Assembly (NCBI GenBank): GCA_037903355.1
Contig: JBAJFE010000009.1
Span: 992,001 to 1,056,000 of the forward strand
Reading direction: 5' to 3'
Source: Trichuris trichiura
Lineage: Eukaryota > Nematoda > Enoplea > Trichinellida > Trichuridae
DNA length: 64,000 bases
Below the pieces are notes generated by a model. That model searched no databases and had not been told where the DNA came from. It saw only the letters and a program-made list of their open reading frames with translations. The translations under genes and the position numbers were made by a program. This document shows, piece after piece, positions 26,601-35,404 of the stretch. The number at the start of each line of letters is the position of its first letter. The first letter of the stretch is position 1.

Positions 26601-26924
26601 ATCGTCAGCGACACAAATAATCATCGAATTCAAGTGTTCGACCGCGAAGGTCAATTTCTGTTCTCATTTGGTACAGAAGGTTACCACGAGGGCCAATTCA
26701 AGTATCCAAAAGGCGTTGCGGTCGATGAGCAAGAATTCATCTTCGTCGCCGACTCTGGCAACAGCCGAGTACAAATATTTTATCCGGATGGCCGATTCTT
26801 TGCTCAGTTCGGCAGTTGGGGCAGCGGAGATGGTGAACTACGAGCTATTGAAGACATTAGGGTCACGTCTGACGGGTTGATCATAGTGTCCGATAGAGAA
26901 AATCACCGTATACAAGTTTTCTAG
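23608..26924 (+). CDS. nhl-1: TRIM-NHL E3 ubiquitin ligase, NHL-1 type (RING, B-box, coiled coil, six NHL repeats)
   Basis: Exons 23608-23750, 23961-24191, 24240-24538, 24566-24897 and 24945-26924 give about 994 residues. RING from about residue 41: CPICLDRYK, CQHSFC, CLEGL, CPECR. A B-box-like finger follows from about residue 129 (CKVC, HCAHC, CPDC), then a probable coiled coil, a long acidic/Ser-rich linker, and six C-terminal NHL repeats, each with a D-x-x-N-H-R-(I/V)-Q-(V/I) core. NHL proteins of this type are predicted E3 ligases; the NHL propeller binds RNA or protein partners. ATG 23608 is the first in-frame ATG, but the frame stays open upstream to a ctttcag acceptor near 23538, so a further 5' exon is possible. 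The third intron could be 27 nt (gttaaa donor) or 56 nt (gtagga donor at 24510), both in frame. Large intergenic gaps lie on both sides. Confidence 0.9.
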
Positions 26925-27789
26925 CGATCGTATTTCGCTTTTTTTACCGATTAGCTTTACATCAGCGTGTTTGTCTGCTACGGGTAGACAAGTTGCACAG
27001 CTTCTTGACTGATCACTAGAATAATATAATAGGTTTGACGCGATCTTTGCTCCTTGAGTGTTGGTTCGACAAAAATAAACAAAGGAGTGCTACGTGTTTC
27101 AAATGGATATGAAAGTGGTTTTCAGGTAAGACGAAAACATAACATATCGAATTTAAATTTTGTTCCTTATGTCTATACACTACTTCGGTTGGTAAAGAAA
27201 TTGGCATTTTGTCACTTGAGCATCCCACCGTCATACTGTAGGTCTGCGAACCACCCTGTGCTGCTTTTACTTAAGTGTAAATCGAAAAATAAGACATGTA
27301 TGTTGTTGTAGGCTAAGATAAAAGCAGAACAAGATGGTTTGCATGCACGAGACTAACGACAGAATTGGCTGACTGGCATATTTACTAAAATGGAACCTGC
27401 ATTTCCGACGTGGCGGGAAAGCTAACAGGTTATAAAACGCAGAGATTGGCTAAAATACAGCAAATAGTTGTTGACACAGTAAGCCAATGTACCTTGTTAA
27501 GCTAACGGGTTGATTTAGTATAGTTGGCGTCGGATGAGAGTTAAATCTGAACACTGTATCTAATGGCCTCAAGGATAACCATTTCGCTTAAAAAAATAAA
27601 GCATGATAACTGTTATAATTATTTCTATCGGTAAGCCTACTTTTCTTAGCCTTAAAGTGTTTAGCACGCAAAAGAGCTAAGCTTGAACTATTTATAGATG
27701 AAAACAGGTAAATACGTATGCAAATTAGTTTGGCCAAGGCTGCAGGCCAGTAAGCTCAGCCAATGTTAGTTATACGCGGAAATAGCAAG
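26925..27789. other. Intergenic region with one copy of a dispersed repeat
   Basis: Between nhl-1 and mos. About 27,223-27,415 matches the repeat at 33,345-33,540 at both ends (ccaccgtcatactgta near the left, gaacctgcattt near the right). No coding exon is recognised. Confidence 0.5.
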
Positions 27790-29531
27790 ATGCCTTCCCC
27801 TTTAGTTCAACCACCTTTGAAAGATGCGGTAAATGTCAACCACGGGGATGGGATCATTTGTCATGTGTCGCCATCCGGAAGCGAAGAAGGTAACGGTCAC
27901 CCTGACATTATAACGGAAGCAGACAACGATGACGTGTGCCCATATAAAGCACGACTCTTGGAGACGCCCAGACGCAGGCATAACGCCTGCCGGGTGTTGC
28001 AGCGCTTCTATACACCTACCTTGTCCTGCCAGCAACGACAGGAAAGCACGCTTTTAAAGATTAATAAGGTAAAATTACCTCGCTTAGAAGAGAAAGCAAA
28101 TGCCGCTGGTGAGCATAGTTATTCGACAGACCATGCCGCAGTGCAAATCTCAGAGGAACAAGTGGTTTCCTTGGAACAAGAGACCTTGCAGGTGGAGCCA
28201 TACCCAAGTCCATGGCAGACGGCTCTATCCGAGCGGCTTGGATGTGAGAGTACAAATTTCAGAAAACGTCCTCTTGGATGGATCCACATTTCCCAGCTCT
28301 CCCTTTTTGGGTAAAGGTTTTTGTGGCTAATACAGTATTTGTATTATGAGGCGCAGGAGTTTTTAATCTACTCCAAAGTCGCGCAGGATTTTCTGAAGAT
28401 AAATTGTAATCGGCTCGCCATCTGACTTAAATTAGAATGGACATTGCCGAATTTGAATTATTTAGAAACATGCATTGATACGCATTCTGGATCTTACCGT
28501 CTAGTTGGGACACGGCTTTTTAGCGCGAAATTAGACTTTTTAAAATTTATACTCAGTCAATTTTAAATTTAAATAAGCAGTTTAGTTAAGGGAATTAATT
28601 CGTTGGAATTTTCAAATGGATAATCGTCGGCCTGTTACTAGAAAAAGAATTTTAAACAGCATACGCTTCATGTTTTCTTTAACAGGTCAGGGTGGCTTTG
28701 GTTCTGTGTATATTGGCTCATTTAACGGCAAGCCTGCTGCCATCAAGCGACTCCATAAGTCAAAAAATGATCACGCTACGCAGCACAGCTTTTGCGCGGA
28801 GTTGAATGCATTTGGTCTTAATCATCCAAATATTGTGAAAATTTTAACTTTTTGTTGCTTCGATGAATCTGTTGAGGTACATCTGCCGACGGGATATTTT
28901 CACTCTGCTGTTTTTCATCCTTCAGGTTGTTTGCGAATACGCTGGTCCGCACAACCTTCAACAACTCCTAAGAAATCCAAGCGTCAGTTTGTCGCCGGAG
29001 AAAAAGCAAAATTTCTGCAAGCAAATAGCCTGCGCGCTTGACTATTGCCACTCCAATGGAATTCTGCACTTGGACGTCAAAACATCCAATGTGCTGGTAT
29101 GCGAAAAGCAGGAGCTATGTAAGCTGGGCGACTTTGGCTGCAGCATGAAAATCTCTTCTTCGGAAAAATTCGAACCAAGCAGGGACTGCTGTTCCACTAT
29201 TCCCGGAACGCTTATATACCGTTGCCCGGAACTGTTAAGAGGTCAGCCACCCACAATGAAAGCGGATGTTTACTCTTTCGGTATTCTTATTTGGGAATGC
29301 GTGTATCAGCAGGTACCCTTCGAAGGTTTGGATCCGCATACGGTTGTATTTTGCGTGGTCGCAAAGCAACTTCGCCCTGTCATCTTGGTGACAATGATTA
29401 CAAACAGAGAGAAGAAGCTTTTGGACATAGCGCAGGAATGTTGGGATGAGGATGCAGAAAAGAGGCCAACTTTTAATCAAATTTGTTCCATGCTGCAAAG
29501 TCACTCTACCGCAGAACAACCGGCAAAATAA
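27790..29531 (+). CDS. MOS: Mos serine/threonine kinase (oocyte maturation MAPKKK)
   Basis: Exons 27790-28310, 28660-28876 and 28926-29531 join in phase to about 447 residues. Kinase marks: GQGGFGSVYIG (P-loop), AAIKRLHK (catalytic Lys), FCAELNAFGLNHPNIV, HLDVKTSNVLV (the Mos form HLDLK of the HRD motif), LGDFGCSMK, GTLIYRCPELLRG, ADVYSFGILIWE and CWDEDAEKRPTF. HLDxK plus DFGCS plus xPELLxG is diagnostic of Mos rather than Raf or other MAPKKKs. Mos activates MEK/ERK in oocytes. The start was chosen at 27790 because it gives MPSPL, the conserved Mos N-terminus whose Pro2-Ser3 controls stability in vertebrates; an in-frame ATG lies 27 bases upstream. The first kinase exon may instead begin at 28686, but then phase fails. 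The N-terminal extension (about 180 residues) is longer than in vertebrates. Confidence 0.85.
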
Positions 29532-30119
29532 CATGGAATTGCGCTAACACCACCCGCGATTTCGGTATCGAAGCAATTCACGGCTTGTTTAATTTATTTT
29601 TGTAAGAATTCGTTTTAAATTTAATAAAAGTTTAATCAATACTCGGCGATTAGCGCGTCTTCTGGCTTCTGCGTTACTTATAATTGAAACGAACATGAGA
29701 ATCATTTGCGCTTACTTCCTTTGCTTTTACTTTTCCAAATTAAGCGCTTCCTTATGCCCAACGACTCGTAAAAACAAAAATTTATGAGTAATAAATAAAA
29801 CGAAGAGAACAAAAACAGTTCTATTTCTATGCTGACAACAGAAGACAACTTGTAAAGTTATTGCTCATTGAAAAGCGGCAGTAATACTAGAAGTTTACTA
29901 GCACTTTCATATTATACGCATTGACAAGCAATTTGACGTAATTGTTTTTTTATGGTAGAAAGAAAAGATAAGATGAGCTTTGCCAAACGAACCTAATTTA
30001 AGCATAAATTAAGTCTTGCTGGCTTTTAATACTGTAGTATTGTTTACTTCAAATAAGGTCCTCCTTTTAGGAATGAAAGTTTTTCGCGCGGCGTTGATTT
30101 AGCAGAAACGTTAAAGCGA
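29532..30119. other. Intergenic spacer between mos and N6AMT1
   Basis: No coding exon recognised. An aataaa lies at 29621-29626, about 90 bases after the mos stop, and can serve as its polyadenylation signal. Confidence 0.4.
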
Positions 30120-31030
30120 ATGATTTCTGGTTCTGGATTCGAAATTTTGAACATTACTGTTGCTCAAGATTTTAGCGACAGCGTATATCCTCCGTCCGAA
30201 GATAGCTATTTATTATTAGACGCTTTAGAATCCGACTGGGTTGCAATTAAGGTAACGTGCAACCTGTCGTTCTTGTAATATCATTTTTTACGGCGTGTAG
30301 GCTTCCAGTCCAACAATTTGCGTTGAAGTAGGCTGTGGTAGCGGAATCGTTTCCTGTTCTCTTGCTCGTAGTCTTCGGCATTGCGGAGTCGTGATCTGTA
30401 CGGATATAGATCCGGTCTCCGCTCTAGTAACTTACAAAAGCTCAGAAGTAAATAAGTGCCATCCTGTCGTAAATCCTGTCTGCTGCGACTTGATTACTGC
30501 TCTGAGCGACCGCTTGCACCGTAAACCTGAATTCCTCTACAGAATTCTTTGAAAAGATTATTTTTTAGACTGCGTCGACTTGCTGGTTTTCAATCCTCCG
30601 TATTTGCCACACAAACTTGACTTTGACTCTACTCATCCTCTTGCACGTACGTGGTGTGGTGGAGGACCGGACGGATCGGAAACTGCTCGAAGATTAATCG
30701 CTTGCGCTCACAAGTACGGCCCTTTTCTCAGTTGTTGAAATGTTGGCACTTACTCTATAGTTCCTAATGATAGTTGCATGTAATTTGTTATTCCCTTAAT
30801 TTAAAAATGCAAATTTCGATGCAACGCGAAAACGCATCTTTTTCCTAGGCTCTGTCACTTTTTTTAGCGTCCTCAGCGAAAGTGGGCTATTCTATTTGGT
30901 AGCAGTCGAGGAAAACAACGTTGACGTTCTCGTAAAGTTGAATCCGAAATTGGAAGGCCGTATTGTGCGCAAAGAAAAGTTCTTCAACGAGCATTTGTAC
31001 ATTCTGAAGTTCAAAAGATGTCAATACTAG
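30120..31030 (+). CDS. N6AMT1: N6AMT1/HEMK2 glutamine methyltransferase (eRF1 modifying)
   Basis: Exons 30120-30251, 30301-30520, 30569-30713 and 30868-31030 join in phase to 219 residues, near the human length of 214. It is a Rossmann-fold SAM methyltransferase that, with TRMT112, methylates the Gln of the GGQ loop in release factor eRF1. Seen: FSDSVYPPSEDSYLLLDALE (family FSDVYEPAEDTFLLLDALE), SAM-binding CVEVGCGSGIVS, CTDIDP, catalytic DLLVFNPPY, then ESGLFYLVAVEENN and the C-terminus LKFKRCQY. The ATG at 30120 is the first in frame; a short acceptor-like tttag upstream leaves the very N-terminus slightly open. The stop lies inside the start of RPP30, overlapping it by 13 nt. Introns are 48-154 nt. 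Confidence 0.92.
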
Positions 31031-32321
31031 CCGACTTAAACATTGTGCGCCGAAGCAACCAAAATCCGGCCACGCTGTTGAGCGTTGTAAAATTTGCAGT
31101 TGAAGGAATGAAGTATGACACGCTGGCTATCAATACGGAATTCTTGGTTGAAACGGCTAGTGAAACTGCCTCCGAACTTGGCTCTAGCAAAAAGAAAAAG
31201 CGGAAAACATCTTTCGAAGTTCCCAAACCATTAGATATTGACATCTCCAATGTAGACACTTCGGCATTGCAAGCCAATGGTAAAAGTTTAAGAATATACT
31301 CAAGACTTACGATAATAGCAAGCGACCACGAGTTGCTACAACAGGTTATGAAGCATCCCAATACGTCCTTGTACGACTTGCTTGCTATATGCCCTCTCAG
31401 CGAGCAAGTATTTAATATATGCATTGAAAAACAAGTAATCGACATTATTTCGACCGATATGGTTACCAGACAGAATTGGCTATTAAAAAGAAAAACTCTA
31501 AAGAAGGCAGTACGCGCTGGAAAGATGGTTGAGATATCCTATAAGCCTGCACTGACGGATAGTTTTCAGCGAGTCGATTCTATAGCTCACGGATCAAGGC
31601 TTTTTAGGTAATTTATTCTCTTTCTTATCAACTTTGACTTGAAGTCTGCTAAGACTGAATTTCATCTTGGAAAGAAACTTCATTTTTCTGAGTACATTCA
31701 TAAAATGTACCCACTTTTAAAATATTGGCTGGGCTTGGGCTAATCCTAAGCCCAAGTCCCATGCTTTCAATTACATTTGTCCATCAAAGCCTACGAATGC
31801 CTGTTAACTCTAATGTTGTCATTAAGAGTTTGTGTATAAATAAATACATTCTTATCTTAAGAATATGCGCCCGTTAGCGTAGTATTTAAATATTAAAATG
31901 AAAAAGTATTCATTCAGATGGAAAAGTGAATTTTTACTTTAAAAAACAGTTTGCTAAATGAACTTGCGACTTGTCTTAGTTGGAAAAAAGAGGACGGACG
32001 GCTTTTAAAAACGTGCGCTTTTATAGTGCGGCGGGACGCGATGGAATCATACTGACAAGTCGAGCCAGCAGACCAATTGAATTACGCGGGCCTTATGACG
32101 TCATCAATATTGGATACCTTTTTGGCATGACTACCATGGAAGCACGCCATGCCATCTCCGTAGTTCCAAAGAAGCTTCTTTTACGGGCGGAATCAAAGAA
32201 ATGTGCTCAAGGAGCTTTAGTGTCAATTCCAGTTGATCAGCTGTCTCGGGAGGATATTGAAAAATTATCGGAAGTTCCGGAATTCAAGGCTGAAATGTCT
32301 CTTGCGAAAAGTAACGATTAA
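31018..32321 (+). CDS. RPP30: Ribonuclease P/MRP protein subunit p30
   Basis: Exons 31018-31607 and 32027-32321 give 294 residues (human 268). RPP30 is a TIM-barrel-like protein subunit of nuclear RNase P and RNase MRP, acting in tRNA 5' processing. Seen: N-terminus MSILADLNI (family MAVFADLDL), RLTIIASD, LYDLLAICPLSEQVF, VDIIS-like block with the following KRKTLKKAVRAG, YKPALTDS, and SRPIELRGPYDVINIGYLFGM (family ERPLEIRGPYDVANLGLLFGL). The start overlaps the last 13 nt of N6AMT1 in another frame and is supported by homology from the first residue. The 419-nt intron has donor gtaatt and acceptor tttatag. Converges with the minus-strand SNRNP35 gene, whose stop is 104 bases away. Confidence 0.93.
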
Positions 32322-32424
32322 AGTTTGGACAACAAGAGTTGCCGTTATTAAAAACACGCGGCAGCTGTGTGGCGTTGAATACATTGCCATTTCTTACGGG
32401 CGATTCTTTGATTCCAAGCATTAG

Positions 32425-32970
32425 TCAGGTGCTTTTTCGAAGCGAACTTGATTTCGTATGAATCTTACTGTAGTGTGGATTTTCTCTGCAGCCGAAGCGA
32501 AGTTGGCCGGACGATTTGCGACCACCGAAACCGCCTCCAAGCCTTCGCGGAACCCAATTTTCTAGTAGCCGCTCAAATTCTTGGTCCACAAATATTTGAT
32601 ATCCGTTTAGGATTAGGTGATGGCCTTTAGCGTAGGCTTTGTCGGCATAGCGCCTACTTGAGAATTCAACGAATGCGTATCGCATTGATAAACCAGTAAC
32701 GAAATCGCGCACCAACCGCAATCGCTTTATATGCCCATAACGGCTGAAAGCATTGTACAGCTCCTTCTCGTCTGTTTCTCTGTTCAGGTTCCCTACGAAT
32801 ACTGTACATTTTGGGTCACCTTTCACCCGCTCATTAGGGTGATAACGCGCGCGAGAGGCGGACAAAAGCGCATGATCATGATACTGATTCGACGAAGCAA
32901 TTGCATTTCCAACTTTCAAAGGGTCATAAGGAGGCAATGTAGGCATTTGATCATTATTCTTTCTAGGCAT
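32425..32970 (-). CDS. SNRNP35: U11/U12 snRNP 35 kDa protein (minor spliceosome)
   Basis: Single minus-strand exon, 181 residues from ATG 32970. One RRM: CTVFVGNLN (RNP2), DEKELYNAFSRYGHIKRLRLVRD, then MRYAFVEF (RNP1). The flanks identify it as U11/U12-35K rather than U1-70K: PYDPLKVG near the N-terminus (human EYDPLKAG), ARYHPNERVKGDP (human ARYVPNKGVIGDP), and after the RRM NWVPRRLGGGFGGRKSSGQLRFG (written here in parts: NWVPRRLGGGFGG, then RKSSGQLRFG). In this family it belongs to the U11/U12 di-snRNP that recognises U12-type introns. The Arg-rich tail of the human protein is short here. The frame is open further upstream, so an extra 5' exon is possible. Confidence 0.93.
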   Translation of the reverse strand: MPRKNNDQMPTLPPYDPLKVGNAIASSNQYHDHALLSASRARYHPNERVKGDPKCTVFVGNLNRETDEKELYNAFSRYGHIKRLRLVRDFVTGLSMRYAFVEFSSRRYADKAYAKGHHLILNGYQIFVDQEFERLLENWVPRRLGGGFGGRKSSGQLRFGCRENPHYSKIHTKSSSLRKST

Positions 32971-33344
32971 CTTCTCCAACAACGAAATGAAACGTAAAAG
33001 TCTAAATATGTTTTTTTTCATTCGGAAGATAGCGGTAATTCGACTTTGAACAAAATCTACGCAACGCTTTAGGGATTTAAAATTACAGCCCGTTATGAAA
33101 CTGGCTGGCTGAATAACTTGAAGTAAATTTAAATTCAAAATAAACGTACGCCGATTACAAACCCGAGACGAAGGGATTACTGTCTTTTCTTGGAGGAAGG
33201 CACAGCCAAACGCCGATGAAAAGCAAAAACAATGCGAAATGTACTAATACATGAAAGACGATAATAGAAAGTGCGCGCTACTAGGTTATGTTTCAGCAGT
33301 TTGACGATACAATTAGTCTTTTTAAGGGGTTTTTATCGATCATG

Positions 33345-33540
33345 CTTTCCACCGTCATACTGTAAGTTTGTCGGCCATCCTCTTCCGCCCTTACCTAAGC
33401 CTAAAAATAAGGCATATATTTTGGCTTAGGCTTAGGCCAAGACAAAACAAGGCAACCAGCATGCTCGCAAGTAAGGGAAAAATAGGACAGTCGCACGATT
33501 TCCAAAAAAGAACCTGCATTTCTTATACGGTAATGTATTT
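33345..33540. repeat. Dispersed repeat carrying inverted TTAGGC/GCCTAA tracts
   Basis: Starts near ccaccgtcatactgtaag, then cggccatcct, then cttacctaagcctaa, later ttggcttaggcttaggcc, and ends gaacctgcattt. Related copies lie at about 27,223-27,415 and 43,580-43,760, and the left part recurs beside the telomere-like array at 53,990. Confidence 0.7.
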
Positions 33541-34445
33541 AAAAATGAGGTCCTGTTCGTACAGTAACCATACATAGTCTAAGCTTAAACGTAAAATGCA
33601 GCGCCGGTATCGCCTAAGCACAAATTAATTAATTTAATACGATGGGATTTATGTATTATACTGCTTTACAACTATCACTAAAATTAACAAATACTACCAG
33701 CTTTGTTGAAGAAGAACGTGATTAATACTTAGGACAACCGGAAGGAAAAGTTGATTGGTTGATAACCTGCACATGATTGAAAGGGTTATACTACTACTAG
33801 TCCCTCATCTCAACTTTAGGTTTTTTCCATTACACGCCTCATAAGTACTGTAGATGGAACCCAAAAAAAGATGCGTTCATCCTGATAAGCCAGACCGAAC
33901 AAACCCCGGCAGTACGTACTCTAACCGAAGACTTACAAACAAATAAAGTACCTGAAGTTACAAAACATTTAAAGATAATTAGCCAACTATGGCATTCGAA
34001 AATTTATTAATAATTTGCACTTACAGACAAGCTGCTGCTTGAGCAAAGCTGCAAGGAACAATCGCGAACCAAAGCAAAATTCTACGCGGGATGATACGAA
34101 ATCGATTTAACGTACAGTAAAAGAGTTTGCAGGTAAGCACGTTCGATCGTATGTTTCTTCGAATCGACGGAACGGAAAAATTGTTTCGCTTCGCTACTGC
34201 AAACAATGTTAAAATCAAGCTGATTAATATTTTATTTTTATACATCAGTTTGCTATCAAAACGGGCGAAATATTTCTGCGCGTAAACAATTGTTGCAATG
34301 TGCACAACGAGCACATGAACTGAGTTGCAGCTGCCATTGTTTGATTAAACTTTAATTTTTCATCTTCGTGCATGACGAAGCACCGTCGAAATTAACGCGT
34401 ACACAATAACAAAAAGGCTATGAAATATCAACCTTTCAAAATGCT

Positions 34446-34952
34446 TACGGTGAAACCGCCTTAATCCGGATTTCCATAAACCGGACTCGTGGAAGAGAAC
34501 AATTAAAAAAAACCGCACATATTAAAGATTATTGGGCTACCTGTGCGCAATCCAGGAAACAAAGCTTATAATGGCCCAGAAATTGCCCAATGATCAGCCG
34601 CTAACTCAATTTCTTTTCGAGCTAACAGAGCTGGCCGACAACTGCGAATATGGAAAAATATGTTCATGGCAACTATTTCATACGTCGCTTCGCGGTACTG
34701 CGATCACGCCATATAAGAAACTGATTTCCGCTGGTCAGTCGTTTTCTTGATCAGACGGATTTTGTCGCCCTCGCTAAGTTATCTCCCCGCTTGCAAAGAC
34801 TGACGTCGCGCTGTGGACAACGGGAATCTCCATTTAAAATTGCATTACCTGCTTTTCTATGACCTACTGTAAGCCTCATCCATAAACCGGATTTTTCCGT
34901 ATTCCGGACTACCCTTCGCCCCGACACGTTCGGATTAGGGGGGATTACTGTA
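34446..34952. mobile_element. Nonautonomous pogo/Tigger-like DNA transposon
   Basis: The 5' end reads cggtgaaaccgccttaatcc; the 3' end is its degenerate inverse (cggattaggggggattactg), and each is bordered by TA, as for Tc1/mariner/pogo target sites. Subterminal aaccgga blocks repeat inside. A longer relative is at 54903-55614. No intact transposase is seen. Confidence 0.72.
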
Positions 34953-35404
34953 CCCCGCCCCGTTACAAGTGGGACTACAGCGGTGCGTCACCTTAATAAG
35001 CCGGTAGCTAACATTTCACTATTCCAACCGGCAGCTACGCCCGGCCTGTTTCCATGAGTATTACTGCAGACGCTTTAAATAGTAAATAAGTGCTAAACAC
35101 AAATGTAATGCATAGAAGTAGACGATTTTTTAAGAGGTAGAAACAAAACGCGAAAGTAAGAATAGGCTAAACGCCTAAAAAATTATTACAACATGTATAC
35201 ATACGTACAAGGGCAATGGATTTCTCTTCCATTGATGGACAAACCGTTCCAATCAAGAAGCATGTCTTGCTCTCCAGGGCTTCAACGAATCCAGCTTTGT
35301 TCGTTCATCTCCCGTTACGGGGTGGGAGACAATCTCGGAGCTACTGCTTTGCGTTAACACTCTTCCAAGCTATCGATAAGCTTCGGCCGTTTCAGTAGGC
35401 TCGG

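Larger units (their letters stand above)
33139..35404. other. Intergenic region with two dispersed elements
   Basis: Holds a TTAGGC-containing repeat (about 33,345-33,540) and a pogo-like nonautonomous element (34446-34952). Open frames such as 34532-34750 fall inside the latter and are not genes. Confidence 0.5.
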
